A DNA stretch of 64,000 nucleotides from Choanephora cucurbitarum (lineage: Eukaryota; Mucoromycota; Mucoromycetes; Mucorales; Choanephoraceae): positions 186,001-250,000 of the forward strand of contig JAIWNI010000012.1 in assembly GCA_025331435.1 (NCBI GenBank), given 5' to 3'. The notes beneath the pieces were generated by a model. It saw only the letters and a program-made list of their open reading frames with translations, was not told where the DNA came from and made no database searches. Positions 1-12,983 of this stretch are shown piece after piece (the first letter of the stretch is position 1; every line of letters starts with the position of its first letter). The position numbers and the translations under genes are program-made.

Positions 1-653
1 GACGTTCTCGAACAGATCCTAAAAAATAAATCTTTTGTACTAAATATAGCTATAGTAATCTAAATTATTCCGACATGAAAAAGTAGCTTGATGTATGGTA
101 GTACGTTACAGTACTCTTGATCACCACAGAGCATCTCCTTTTTTTTAGTGCAAGGTATACACGGAAGATTGACAGAATCTAAAAAAGGAAAATAAAAGAG
201 CAAAGTCCCTGATTTCGCTGCCTTTCAAAAAAGGGCGATAATTGTGTTACGGCATGAGAACTGAATGATAAGCCCTCTCTTGTTTTGCAGCGAAATCATG
301 CTATGGATCAAAAGAAGAAACCCTCTTTTTACGCGTTTATTCGAGCATATAGAATCATTCGTTTGTTCTGTATGATTCTTTCAACAAAATCTAGTTTGCC
401 TAATGGACAGTTCAAGAAGAACGTTGTGATATAGAAGCTCTTTTGAGCAAAACCAATTCGTTTAACGAAGAAAATGGTGACACAGAGAAAGCATATAAAA
501 TTTTGAAAAAGAAAAAAAAAGATACGCTGTGTTTTCTAACAGAAAGCATGGAATCACATTCAAGTCAATAAATACAACTTTTACACTTGTTTGACAAACA
601 AGTCAGTGCCTTTGTTATGTTTTTCCGTTTCAAAACTGAATTTAAAACGGTCA

Positions 654-666
654 GGGGGGGGGGGGG
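654..666. repeat. Homopolymer G13
   Basis: Thirteen consecutive G residues in otherwise AT-rich sequence. Confidence 0.95.
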
Positions 667-1292
667 AACAGCGTATTCTTTTTGTAACATCAATTAAAAA
701 ACAAACAACGCGCACAAACACAAGATGAACTAAATCCGGCTTAATTAAAATTGAGGAATTGAATGGGGACTCATCTCCATCTTGTGTATCTTGCTTCCAA
801 ATTGTGTAGCACAATGTCTGTGTGGTTTCTTTTTATTTAAGTTATTGTTGTTGTCATGTTTATGAAGAAGGCATTGAATCAATTAAAGTGGGAGAAGGTT
901 GGTGATTTTCATTGAATTATGTTCTTCATGCATAACACTGTATCTCATCTGCACCTTGTTACCGAAACTTTGTCTCAAAGGCATGATCTCCGATAAATAG
1001 CTTATTTCAAGCTAACATCTATTATCCGAGTAATAACGTTTCATTATGTCTTGTTACAGCTCGCTATTGACGTCATGAGAAGTGTTCTTTAGTGTCTAGA
1101 ATACAGCAGCCAAAGAAAAGAGGAGCTGCTCTGACGACACAGAAGATATAGAACCATTTGATTAATTCACTCTTCTTTTTTTTTGTTAACTCTTAAGACG
1201 AATCACATGTAATACAATTTTTTTGTGTATGACATGTACTTGGGATAAAGGGAACCATGCTGTCAATTGAAGCAAATGACAATCAATTGTAA

Positions 1293-1294
<2 letters not shown>

Positions 1295-1322
<28 letters not shown>
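1295..1322. repeat. (AG)14 dinucleotide microsatellite
   Basis: Perfect AG/GA tract of about 28 bp. No associated gene was recognised. Confidence 0.95.
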
Positions 1323-1323
<1 letters not shown>

Positions 1324-3615
1324 AATAGAATTAACAAGACATTGCTGAAGTGGCTTCTGTGGCAAACGCGAAACAGAAAAGAAGTTTTTGCTAAGATGAG
1401 TTTCATTTCTTTAAACCTTATCAAGTATTAAACCTGTACAGTGTAGCATAAATGTTAACTTTCTAGAAGCAAATGAATCGCGTCTTTTTTTTTATAAGCA
1501 TCTTGCTTCTTATTTTATTAAGCAATATTAAGATCTCCCGCATGACAAGCACATAAAACCAAACTGAATTGTGCTGTTGTAGCCTCAGTTTTTGTAGGAA
1601 AATCAATTGAGAAGAATTGGTAGGAAAAGGACTAGCTAAGGCATACTCATGACTCTTTTTTTTTAAGATCAGCAATATAACCCTTATAGACTGAATGGTA
1701 TAGTGTGTGTATATGTTGGGCAGCAATAGTAACTTAAATAGAATGCATTTCCCACTTGATACCATCTCTTACTAAACATGTTATCTAAATCCTTCTCTTT
1801 TGGCTTGATTTGATCTCAAACAACAAACTAGAAGAAGAAATCACAAGATTTTTCTTCAATGATGAAATAAAGGAGCAGGATATGCTTTTATCTTAGAGCA
1901 AGCAATGTCACAGACTTCTATTTCAACATAAAAAAAAGCTTATCATACCCATGAGTTTGAATATTTTTTTTCCTTTGTCCCAGACTGGAAATTCTGTATA
2001 TTCTTGAAATGTTACAGCTAGATTAAGAAAGAAAAAAAAGGAAACGCGTATTGGCTTGGCTTAAAGTGATAAAATATATTGCTTTGCAATTATCGCTTTC
2101 AGGTGATATTTATGGCTCTCACTCTTTTTTCTATTTGGGCTCATTTACAAATCAAACAAGAATGTATAATTGCATGCAGATAGAATGTACACTACTACAC
2201 AAAATAAGTAACCCGAAGTTTAAATGTTACTGTCACCAACTTCAAGTTATAAATCAGGTGCAACAATAACTAAACTACTCTATTAGATCTACTGTTTTCT
2301 TAAGCCATTGCTATCTTATTCAGTGGTTGTTATGTAATAATAATAACTAACGTGATGATTTTCTATCTTTTTGTTTATATTAAACCTTCTTCAATTGCAT
2401 ATTAATTATGAAACTAGGAGAAACGAACAAAAGCTAGGTATAGCTTTACACTCTTTCTCTCTTTGTATTCAGTGAGCAGAGATCCCAAGCCAGATAGATA
2501 TTCAGGCAAATGGCGATAAATGTATTCAGAACTACTTTCCAAAAAGAACGCTTTTGGCTCTAAGCAGTAGAAACAGAAGGTAACACAAAGCTAAACTTTA
2601 AAACGTTTATAAAAATCAGATTTTGTGTGATATTCGTTTAACAGAAACAAGAAGATTTAAAAGAGATAGAAAGTCCAGGCGGTTTAGAATCAGTTATTAA
2701 CGAGTTAATTGAATTTAATTGAAACAAAATTATTATTATTATTTTGACTATAAAGTGTATGGGGATCATGGGGGAGATTCGAATCGTCATCAGCCAACTT
2801 TTTTTTTTTGACCTAATTGAAGACAGGTGACAACTCACTTTGCATTTGATCTCTTTTGTATCTATGAAGAGAAAAATTGCCACATTCAACAATGTTGACG
2901 ATTCGCTTCACTCCTCATAAGCCTTTGAATCTATAACGCGTATACTACTTTAATAAGATAATTGACTAAAGTCACTGAAAGTCATGTTTTTCTAGAAAAA
3001 AAGAACCCCAAGAGGATCCATTGGAATCGTGAAGGTCATCTTCTCCTTTCTTTTGCCCAAATGATCTTTTGTGGCCAGATTTCAAAAAGTAATTCATGCC
3101 ACACTGATTTTTCTCTTTTTTTAACTTTGAATTGAATACCATTGCACTACTATTCGTTTCCTTGCAAGAGAATACAAGTGTATTTCTCTGATTATCTAAA
3201 ATTGATACACAAGAACAAGAGTTCCTGTGATCCATTTCTCCAAAGTTAAACAAGTCATGTTACTCTACTGAGTTTCAATCTCATAGTATGACGTTTGCTA
3301 TCATTCTGTAGTGCAGGAAGCAAGAGAGATCATAGTCAGGGCAATAGAACGGCCTGTAGTAAAGAAAGGCAAAATGTAAGTCAAGTAGACTCTTAATTCA
3401 TTCAATTGAGAGAGAAAGAGAAAAAGAAGCGATAATGAAGCATTTTGTTTGGCTTAATTTTCTGACACCGATTGGCGTATCGGGATGCATCCCTTCTACT
3501 CAAGTGGTGCAAGAAAAAAAAAGTTACTTATATTCACTCACTCTTAAACTTCTGACTTATCTTGGTCATTCTTTCTTTCTTTCTTTCTTTTCTTCCCCCC
3601 TTTTTTTTATACATC

Positions 3616-4602
3616 ATGTCTTTCTCATCTCAACCTTTACGTATAATGCAAGATACATTTGCTCAAGATCAGATCTATCATCCATATGAAGAAGAAGTCA
3701 TTAAGGTGAAACATCACCATAAAGAAACTGAATCCCTATTGTCACCTCCTCTGACGCCCACAGAAGTCCATCAACCTCATCCTGTTGGCTTATCACCACC
3801 TACCGTTGCCATGAACCAGCCTCTCTGCTGGAATTATAGACCCAAGAACCGAAAGGCATTCATCGGAGCTTATAGTCGCATGGTGCCCAATCTTAGAAAG
3901 AACAAGACGGACTTGGAGGATGCTCCCGGTAGTGAAAGAATGTTTGCATTAAATGTCTACCGGGATCTGTTAATAAACAAGAAAAAAAGTGAGCAAGACA
4001 AGAAAGGCTGTACTATGTTGGACGAAACTGTCGTGCCACATACCAAAAAGAGAAAGTTGGCCATCATGTCCGCTAGTGAAGATGTGATGATATTAAATCA
4101 AGATAAACCTATGAAAAGAAAGCGTGTTTCATCTGTGCTGCCTTCAGGAAAAGATGCTGCATTGGCCTTTGACTCAATTGACATTGACACCTGCGATCAA
4201 GATTTCTACCCTCAAGGTTGGGTACCACTTAGAGAAGCCCTTGATCAGGTTCCCGTTAAAGTCTGTTGGAAAGGTAATGTAGAGATGTTATAGGTGTCTA
4301 TAGTTGACTAACAAAACTCTTAAAAAGGTGCACCTCTTCCAATTCATCAACAGCCCTACTATCATGACTTGCACCATGTTGAAGCCACCATGTCTTCTGT
4401 CTTACGTCTCTCTCCTGTACAGTACCTTCGTTGTAAGCGTACCTTGATTTTGGCTGCCCGTACCTTGAAAATACAACAAATTCCATTTACCAAATCAGTT
4501 GCACAGAAACTCTGTCGAGTAGACGTCAATAAGACAAGTGCTCTCTGGACTGCATTTGGCCAATTAGGCTGGTTTGATGGTGACGATAACTGTCTTGCTT
4601 AA
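3616..4602 (+). CDS. SWIRM-domain nuclear protein (Fun19/Laf-like)
   Basis: Two exons, 3616-4273 and 4328-4602, with a 54-bp GT..AG intron that splits a Gly codon; the product is about 310 aa. The last ~90 residues are a SWIRM domain. Exon 1 ends in VCWKG and exon 2 continues APLPI, then shows LSPVQYLRCKRTLILAART and KLCRVDVNKTSALW, closing on LGWFDG. SWIRM domains are helical DNA/nucleosome-binding modules of chromatin complexes, and a C-terminal SWIRM on an otherwise disordered protein is typical of fungal Fun19/Laf1-Laf2-type proteins. The N-terminal two thirds is low complexity, with a PPLTPTE segment and basic KKRKL and KRKR stretches that could be nuclear localisation signals. I chose the ATG at 3616 because the longer frame (3562) would add only a hydrophobic T-tract translation. 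Complex membership is inference. Confidence 0.85.
4274..4327 (+). other. Intron of the SWIRM gene
   Basis: GTAATG donor and AAAAAG acceptor, 54 bp. Splicing restores the conserved WKG-AP junction and keeps frame; unspliced reading stops at 4291-4293. Confidence 0.85.
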
Positions 4603-7600
4603 TTGTTATTTATTTCTCTTTTTTTTGTATTACACCCTTCACAATAATATGATGTTTATATTCATTTATCATACCCCCCCTCACCTCACCTTTAAAACAA
4701 TAATCTCTTTCTTTACAAGAACGCCCTATACATATTCCTTTCTTCTCTTCTTCTCTGATCCTACATATAAAAACTCCATCCTTTTTTCTTTTTTGTTCTT
4801 TCTATACATAGTCCTCTATATACTTTTTTTTATTATTATTTTACATAACAAAGAAGCTTAAAAAAACCCACACATATACACTCAAAAAAAAAAAAGAATT
4901 ATACACCTATATATTTTTTTTTATTTCTTTTCTAAACATACTATTACAACTAATAAATGACAAGAGATAATTAGTAGAAATTATATCTTCTAGGCTCAAA
5001 TCATGTATCCTTTTTTTCTTTTTAACTTGATTAGCGCATTATATGAAATGAACTGCAGTATAGTACTTTAGTTGTGGCACTTGTGTTACACCTTATTTGG
5101 GACACTGGGTCGGACCTTTGAAATTGGTTTATCCCATTTTCATTATCCGATTGACCCCTTTTTTTTTGGCTGGAAATGTCAACATAAGCCAATCAAGATC
5201 TTCTTTTTTTTTAGCGAGATAAGAAAAGATCTGCGAATATCATTGTGAAAGCAAGGATAAGTAACTCTCGAAAAAGAAGGTCAGATAGTCGTTGCAATTG
5301 CTCTCAAATTCAAGTGAAGGAGAAAAGAAGCTCTTTTTTTTTGTTTGTTAGTAGTTCCGGTGCTAAAAAAAAGTCTAAAATGTACCTTGTTTGTCGAATG
5401 GAGATTGAACTGATCTGTATACACACACGCACACACACACATACACACACACATACACACACACACAATCTTTTAGGTTACTTACTATCTGTTAAGTTGC
5501 ATTGTTCTTGATAGATGAATTGCATGCATGTTGGTTTCAGTTCTAGGCATAACATCTCTTTATCTCGAAAAAAAAAGGAACAAGCACAATCTCAGATAAC
5601 TAACGATCCTCCTCGATAACTTTGACCTTACTTTCTATACTTCAGAATGGCTCGAGAAATTTGATGGCTCATACGATTTTTTCCTTCCAAGAAAAATAAA
5701 CTTTCATCTCTGTACTAGGGTTTCACAGCTTACTCACAACTTGAAAAACACACTACAATCTAAAAAAGATGACAAAATCGAAAGAGACGGCTCAATCTGC
5801 TCATTAGACAATAAGACATTATCTTGCAAAGATTTCAATGAACAAAACTCAGCTGATGAATCCAAGAGCCAAAAGGTTGTTTCAGGAAAGTGTTCCTTGA
5901 AGACTTTTTTTTAAAGTTAGAACAAAATTGTAAAACAAAAAAAGGAGTGCATTTAGACCACCAAAGCTTATTCTCCCACCTAGACTCTTTCTACATTGAA
6001 TGAGAAATGGCCGAAGCAATGAGCAGAGATGTTCCCTTGTTTTCATTTCTTCTTGCATAACTTGTCTCATGCACAAACACTCGATTCAAGCTCCTTTTCT
6101 AAACCAACACTTTTATGCATCTTCCCGAAAAAAATATTATTTTATTAACACATTGATATATGAGCCCATATTCAAAGAGAGAGAGAGATAGAGATAGAAA
6201 AAAAATCAATGAATCCCTATCAAGCCCCTTATGTTTATCTATACATAGTAGGCAATGCTTACTTGATTGGAACTATGTTCTAATTGAGGTACCTAGATAT
6301 GCTATCGGGCTTAGCCTGGTCAAAGACTCTCAACAAAAAAAGCTGAAATAATTTTCCTTTTTGTAATAGAACGAATGATCATGACAAGCAACGATATAAG
6401 CTCTGTTCCAACACAGTCTGTCCTATTGAATCACAAATGTGTGTCCTACTTTGATTCGGATCATAGGCGTTAGGTAATCCAAAAAAGAAGGGGAAGGAAA
6501 AGTTTTAGAAATATTTCCTTTTTGTGAAATGTCTTTATTGTTACTGAAAACGGTATATGCACTAGAATATAACCTTAAGTCAGGGCTATGATGATCGGCT
6601 TATCAGCATTTTATTAAAATTTCATCCTACAGCTATCACGAGTAAAAAAAAAGTTGAGTGTAATGAACAATTTCAAAGTCAAGCTAATAGCTTCTATATT
6701 GTTCTTTTCTAACCGAACTAAAACCCCCTCCCTCTCTCGATTACCGAAATTAATATTGCAACCTTAAAATAGAAAGAGTTTAGATAGATGGTATACGCAC
6801 TACGATGAAGCATATGTACTATTCTATCCTAGTCAAAGAGTACTACCAAACAATGATGCATCAAGAACACGGGATTCTTGGCACACGAAGTCAGTTCTTT
6901 ATTTGGGTTGTCAAACACCTATTTAATAGCATTGGTTATTCACACTGTTGATAGTGTCATTCTCTATGGATCTTACAGATAGCTATTCATGGAAATAAAA
7001 AGTCGTCATTGTCACTATCTACGCACATGCACGTGAGGTTAATAATCAAATGCAGAGCTGACTTGAAGCACTTGACTTACTCTAGTCTATTCCTACTTAT
7101 AAACACAACAACAACAAAGACCTAATATGCTACTTGAGCTATCTACTCTTACACATACTCTGAGATGCCCTTTTGGAACACAACTACACCTCTTCAAAAA
7201 GAGGTCATAAAAACACCTCTTGAGTTGTCTAAAATAATCCCTGTTCCAATTATCTTTATCTTCAATATTCCTCTCTTGAGAAAAACACTACAATTCTTGC
7301 TCGTATTATCAGTGCAGAAGCTTGTCCATGCATTTTTCTATTCCCAACACATTGATCTAACAGGTGGATCGAGCAAAAATAGTGAGTGACATCAAGTAGC
7401 AGAATAAAACGAATGGTATACCTTTTGTTTTTGAGAAACGCGCCTGCAAGTCAACTGAGACTCACTTTGTCACTCAAAAAACGAACAATTGGTAGAAAAA
7501 AAAGTTAGGTGAAAGATGCCAATGATTGTTGCTAACAGGTGATATGTTGAAAAAGTGCTTTACGTGTTTTGCTTGCAAAAGTAGTTCTTGCTATTACTGA

Positions 7601-7859
7601 GTGTTTATCCCTCTTTTTTTTTAGCAAATATAATAAACTGCTCAGATAGTATTGTGCTAGTGGTTATAATAAGTAAAGTGTAGTTATGAGAGATTCTGTA
7701 TTTCTCTCTAAGATGATCAATATGTAACTAGTTTTAGACCAAATGTCAAACTAATCAAGTGTGTACGCCTCTTAATTTTTTTTGAAAAGTGTGTAACACA
7801 ACATTTTGATTTTCGTTTCTTTTAGCTCTTCTTTTTTTTTTCGTCTTATTGTAACCACA
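4603..7859. other. Intergenic AT-rich DNA
   Basis: About 3.2 kb without a supportable gene. It begins with pyrimidine-rich sequence downstream of the SWIRM stop and contains a CA/TG microsatellite near 5420-5467, AG-rich tracts near 6176-6200 and many T8-T10 runs. Short frames here lack domains. Confidence 0.6.
5420..5467. repeat. (AC)n microsatellite with interruptions
   Basis: Roughly 48 bp of AC dinucleotides interrupted by single G or T changes (ACGC, ACAT). Confidence 0.9.
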
Positions 7860-9837
7860 ATGGCACCTCGAATCACGCAGGCAATCATTGCACTGTCAGG
7901 CGTTCTAACAGGCGTTATAGCTATTGCAGCTTATTCTTATCTTGGACAACCAAACGAGACGAATGAGGACAATACTAGCAATACTCATACTGCACAGTCG
8001 ACTGATATCTCAAACTCCCGTCTTACACGACTTCGTCGATCTCGACCCAACAGACGAAGACGAAACAGAAACGTACCTGATTCGTCCGAAAACAGCAGTA
8101 ATTTAGTAGAGACAGAAGAGGAAGTAGACAATCGAAAGATGCTTTCGTTGTTCAAGGAATGGAGTGACGATGACAATCGAAATCTATTAAACTTGCTGCA
8201 TGCTATTTCTGAAAACCAATCCCGAAAAGGTATTTTCCAGAAAGAAAAACCCTGCTGTTCTTCCAAAGTCAAAGATCTTAACTCTTTCTTTATTTCTAGA
8301 AGGTTTTATTCATCGTATGTTATCTTTTTCTTCCCCTCTCTTTTTTTTTGTAACAACTAATGGTATTTGAATAGGCGGAATTACTTGCAACAAATGCAAC
8401 ATGTCGCCGATACGAGGTGTTCGATACAAATGTGCCAATTGTGTTGACTTTGATCTATGTGAAATGTGTGAAGGTTCCAATACACATGTTAATACGCATA
8501 TATTCCTAAAAATCCGAATTCCTATTCCACCTCTTGCCAACCCTCGAAGCGCCTTGTTACCAGCCTTTTACCCAGGCAAATACCACAACAAGCCGCCTCT
8601 TTCTACCGAAAAATACCGAGAATTACAGCATAAATCTCATTGTAAGCAACAGAGCTTTCCTAAAAAGAGAGAGAGAGATGTAGGGAATTCAATCTCACAA
8701 TTTTTTTTAGTTGATCAAATTGAGCTTGAAGCATTGTATGAGCAATTCAAATCGCTTTCAACTGTAGATCGAGATGAAGGTGGCATTGATAGAGAAACGT
8801 TTGAGCAATGTCTTGGACCTTTAGGACTAGAGAAAAGCTTGATTACAGAAAGAATATTTGCATTTTTTGATCAGGACGATGATGGTATTATCAGTTTCCC
8901 TGAGATTGTTGCAGGCCTGAGTGTGTTATGTAAAGGCAATTTGGACGAGAAGATTGAATGTAAGTTTCACTACCTCTCTGTATTTTGTTTGAGAGCAAGA
9001 GAACTTCTTTTTTACGTCAACACTCATTTTTTGTCTGGGTAACACTATGTAGATGCTTTTAAAGGGTATGATTTGGATGGGGATGGTTATATTTCTCGAG
9101 ATGAATTGTATAGAATGTACAAGTCATATTTCTATCTGTCTATGGAGCTGGTGAGAGATGTTGTGAGTGCAATGGAGGATGAAATGATGGATACTTTTGA
9201 ATTCTCTGCATCACAGCCTGTCAGTGCTGCCTTCAACGTTGCTATGCCCTCTACTGCTTCTTCTGATCGAAATAACGAGAATGATGAATCAAACAGCGAT
9301 ACAAGTGCTAGTGATGACGTTGCTGGCGACGGTAGCACTCAATGGAACCTACAGGACGATGAAACAACGAGCGGTCAGAGCAATCTTCCAGGTCCTTCGA
9401 ACAAAAGCAAATCCAAAAAAAGAAAATATCCGTTGAAGGAAGATCATTTCTTTCGGCAATACGCAATAGAGGCTGAACAGGCTAAAGCGTTATCACATGT
9501 TTCCGAAGAGCAGATGAGGGATATGACAGATAATGTGTTGCGCTCAGACAGTCAAAGGTTTGACATCTCCAAAAGCCTAAAGAGTGACAACGACTACTTT
9601 ATGCAGCCAGCAATGAATCAGGAGCAGCAAAGACAGCTTGGCAAGAAAGCCTGGAAAGAGAAGTTCCCTATTATGCAAACCATGTCACAGGGTGCGATCC
9701 ATGAGATGGTAGACAAGACTTTTAAGAGCATAAAGACCGAAAGAGATGGTTATATCAATTTTGAAGAATTCAAGGAATGTGTTCAGATTGATTCCAGTAT
9801 TGTTAGTTGGTTTGAAGCTCTAGGCACTGTATTTTAG
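7860..9837 (+). CDS. Membrane-anchored ZZ zinc-finger / EF-hand protein
   Basis: Five exons: 7860-8229, 8300-8314, 8375-8641, 8711-8959, 9053-9837, giving 561 aa. Residues ~4-28 form one hydrophobic helix (signal anchor), followed by a Ser/Arg-rich linker. The 15-nt second exon supplies EGFIH and makes the HRGITC entry into a ZZ zinc finger (CNKC, YKCANC, LCEMC, then paired His) at about residues 129-176. EF-hands follow: a degenerate one (DRDEGGIDRETF), two canonical loops (DQDDDGIISFPE and DLDGDGYISRDE) and a C-terminal TERDGYINFEEF. A long acidic/Ser-rich stretch lies between the last two. ZZ fingers bind peptides and EF-hands bind calcium; a calcium-responsive organelle-surface role is inference. 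Intron 3 (8642-8710) is 69 bp and open, so its retention would keep frame. The gene is convergent with the amidase gene, 193 bp between stops. Confidence 0.85.
8300..8314 (+). other. 15-nt micro-exon of the ZZ/EF-hand gene
   Basis: Bounded by TTTCTAG before it and GTATGT after it. It is required to join the upstream frame (ending in a single G) to the ZZ-domain exon in frame and to produce the typical G-F-I-H-R-G-I-T-C lead-in. Confidence 0.75.
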
Positions 9838-10030
9838 TTCTTTTTCTTTTCTTTTTAGGTTATCCTCAAGCACACTTCATCATCTATACGTATATTTATG
9901 CATTCTATCTCATCACCCTCCTTTTTTTTGTTACATCTAACCTATACACATACACATTTGTCCTCTCTTTTTCTTTGTTTATTTATTCATAACAATATAC
10001 CACTTTAGAGGTAAATCTGGCATTTTCATC

Positions 10031-11502
10031 TTATTGCTTTTTCTTTCCAATTCCATCTTGATCAATGCTGACAGTTTCCGATACGTCGCCATATATATCA
10101 AATCTTCGTTGGTCGTATAGTGGAATGTTTGTGCGTACCTCTTGTACTTGTTTAGGATCTTTGGGTCCATGTAAAGAGAGTTAGAGATAGGAAAACAATA
10201 CATGTTTTTTGTCTTACCAATATCAGCATAAACAATAGTTTCGTTTTCTTCGCAAGTGGCAATCACTACACCCCTAAAGATGATTCATTTGTTTTAAGTT
10301 AAACGAATTGTTCTTTTTTTTTCAGTAAAGCGGCCTGTCTTACTTGGGATCTACAACGGTTGAGTGACCCCAGGCATGATAAGATGCAGAAAGGTCACGA
10401 GCAGGAGAACAGGCAGCAACATACATCTGGTTATCAACAGCTCTATCAAATCCTGAGTCAACTGTGTTCAATAGTTGATTCGAGTCTCAGCCTATACAAA
10501 CCTGGCTCTTTGAAGCAACTCCCAATGAAGAGGACCCGTGGTCATATTGAAGGCGCCAGGATAGATCATAGCCAAGCATCCTTTACGAGCAGCAATCATA
10601 GCCATTTCAGGGAATCGAATATCATAGCAGATACCAACACCAATTTTTCCATATTCTAAATACATCTTCTTTTATCACTTGCTCTTCCTTTTTTTTTTCT
10701 GGAAAAGACAGAAAGTAACTTACTAGTATCAATGTGTGTAAGCCAGTCTCCACCTGTCAATGTGTCGCTTTCCTAAATGAAAAGACATGAGTTCTAAGAG
10801 GAATAATTTTGGTCTCCGAACGGAAGTGATTTACTTTGAATGTGATTTTTCCAGGAACGTCAATATCAAACAAATGTACTTTTCGGTGTTTAGCAATCAT
10901 TTTGCCTGAAGGATCATATGCCGTTAGAGTGTTGAAAATCTTTCCTGTTGATTCTTCTCTTTCTGGAATTGATCCTATTCATACAAAACATAATTTTTCA
11001 TTCAGCTTCTTCTCTAGGCTACAACATGCATAAGCAAAGTTTACCACCGATCAAATAGACATCGGCTTCCTATCAAAAGCATGAAACCAGATATGTTAGT
11101 TTGCTTTTCTGTCTTTCAAAAACCAAAGAGAAAAATCATTTGTACCTTAGCAGCTGCAGAGAGCATAGTAACAGATTCACCATTCATCAATGGTTCCGCA
11201 TATTCAGGGAAATAGTTTGAACCATAAGGTGAATTGAAGCATTCCTATTGTACAAACCAGATAGTTATAATATGGCATAGACGGCTTAATTTATGTAGTG
11301 AGGTAAAGACGTGTAGCGAGTTGACGAGACTTACAGGTAACACGACTACTTGAGCCCCGTTCTTTGCTGCCTCAAAAATCTTTTCCCGGGCATGAGCCAA
11401 GTTCTTGGTCACTTCAGGACCTACTCCACCAAGTTGAATAAGAGCGAGCTTAAAGGGAGAGGCAGGCGATAAAACACTTGTCATTTTTTTAAGAAGAGAC
11501 AT
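10031..11502 (-). CDS. Omega-amidase (Nit2-like, nitrilase superfamily)
   Basis: Nine exons on the minus strand: 11335-11502, 11146-11244, 11045-11069, 10835-10974, 10724-10772, 10502-10655, 10344-10442, 10218-10273, 10031-10158. All junctions are GT..AG and the product is 305 aa. The frame runs through the whole nitrilase fold: LALIQLGG at the start, [84 protein letters not shown] and the closing QRRFDIYG. The catalytic Glu57-Lys129-Cys170 triad is present. Omega-amidases hydrolyse alpha-ketoglutaramate and alpha-ketosuccinamate, in cytosol or mitochondria. The 25-nt third exon and the last splice (10217..10159) were placed by protein continuity; reading through that last intron gives an unrelated tail. 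Close paralogues with other amide substrates cannot be excluded. Confidence 0.9.
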
Positions 11503-12572
11503 GAAAGAAAAAGAGGAAAGAAGCTTTCTGATGTTGAGGCTAATTTAAAAGTCCTCTTTTTTCTTTATCGGACACAATCTGCCCTTCATCTATGCTTCAA
11601 TTAACTAGTAAAGCTAGGCTGTCATTTTCTTTGAGAAATGTACTTCAACTCAATAAAAGTTATATGCAGATTTCACATTAAGAAATTCATGCCATCATAA
11701 AACAGGCTCCACATGTATTAGTCGAAATATGCTATGTATGAGAATAAATGAGTGCGATCAAGAGAGATACTCCAATTGCATACAAGTCACTTACTAATAC
11801 CTTTATAATGATAGTCAAGTTACACAGAATGTTGATAAATAGCTATGGTCATTCATTCAGGTTAATTGATGGTTTATTATATATTGTTTGAACGCTATAT
11901 TAGATAAAGGTCATTTGTAAGAAAAGAAGAATTAACGATAAGCTGTCTTCTGCTACTAACTCCAATGCCAAACAGAACAAAAAAGCTTTCTTTCAAATTT
12001 TTAAGCAAGTTCCAGAAAGCAATTCCATACGATTGCTCTTTTGTTTGTTCATTGGTGCAACACTGTTTACGCTATATATTAGTCATTATATTTGGAAGCG
12101 CTTGATTCCAAAATGCAATTACAATATCTATAACCATTGACGTTGCTTTTCTCTAACTAAAAGTACACGAATAGATGATTACAGTATTAGTATACATCTA
12201 ACCTTTTCTTTCCATGCATTAGATAAGAAGGTGTATGACAGCAATCAACATACATACACACTATATATATAGTATCAAACATATAACTGTGACTAATAAA
12301 GCGAAAGAATAAATTCATTATATGCATGTTCTGTGCTTGTTTTGAATTCTAGCGTTGTTCTTCTACCATTAGCTTATGTATATACATAAACATGCACACT
12401 GATATAGACATTTTATTTCTCTTGAAGGGATCTATCTGTGTTCTATGTAAAAGTGACTTCGCAGATTTTTTTGCATGAATCGTAAATAAATCTAGCCGAT
12501 GATTGGATAAGATCTTGTCATTTTCGAAAGAAATACGTTACACTTAAATGATTCAAATGATAAATCTAGTAG
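11503..12572. other. Intergenic DNA upstream of amidase and disrupted gene
   Basis: About 1.1 kb of AT-rich sequence. The first 5' exon(s) of the gene split by the DIRS element should lie at the right edge of this stretch, but I could not fix them. Nothing else is supportable. Confidence 0.5.
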
Positions 12573-12695
12573 TGTAATGCTGATTGCTTTTTGAGCTTCA
12601 AACACAAACACTATACCAATCTTTGCGTAGAAAGTACTATTGATGTAAAATATCAGTACTTGGGAGCGTTTTTAAGCAGTAAGGCAATCATATCA

Positions 12696-12826
12696 AAAAT
12701 TAAATATTAGATACGAAGACAAGATGTGTACTAGTATGAGAATGCTGTAATCGTCTTTATTTATATCGAAAAAAATTATTGTATAAATTCTTGAATTATC
12801 TAAAGTATTTATGATTCTTTGATCTT
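12696..12826. repeat. DIRS inverted terminal repeat, left
   Basis: 131 bp, the perfect reverse complement of 14473-14603 as read base by base. It starts AAAATTAAATATTAG and ends GATCTT. Confidence 0.9.
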
Positions 12827-12859
12827 ATTGAGTTTGGTCATGGGCGGGTAAGGGTGGGA

Positions 12860-12976
12860 CTCATACTAGTACACATCTTGTCTTCGTATCTAATATTTAA
12901 TTCTGAGGTCGAAATGAATTCTCCCAGAATTGCATGAGATCCTCAGACAAGAATGTGTACTAGTATGAGAATGCTG
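12860..12976. repeat. DIRS internal complementary region
   Basis: 12860-12902 is the reverse complement of the outer part of the left ITR. 12946-12976 repeats the same ITR segment in the opposite sense with one extra A. The two arms therefore mirror each other around a ~43-bp centre and carry both outer ITR sequences. In DIRS elements such a region templates completion of the termini during replication. Confidence 0.75.
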
Positions 12977-12983
12977 CTTCAGA

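Larger units (their letters stand above)
1..3615. other. Intergenic AT-rich DNA, no gene supported
   Basis: No reading frame here has a recognisable domain. All open frames are under about 100 codons, lysine/phenylalanine-rich and interrupted, as expected for AT-rich spacer. Visible landmarks are a G13 run at 654-666, an (AG)14 tract at 1295-1322 and T-rich stretches just before the SWIRM gene. I saw no tRNA-like arrangement of A and B boxes. Confidence 0.6.

Noticed and set aside
2770..2800. tRNA B-box-like GATTCGAATC
   Set aside because: No A box or cloverleaf pairing upstream.
4574..4861. Open frame of 95 codons downstream of the SWIRM gene
   Set aside because: Translation of a T-rich tail: almost only Phe, Leu, Tyr and Ile with no domain. 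It overlaps the SWIRM stop in another frame.
8401..9042. Single 213-codon ORF as an independent ZZ/EF gene
   Set aside because: It is exons 3 and 4 of the larger gene plus a retained 69-bp intron. GT..AG signals and protein continuity favour splicing.
9979..10266. Unspliced C-terminal frame of the amidase
   Set aside because: It reads through the last intron. Splicing 10217..10159 gives the family-typical ending QRRFDIYG.
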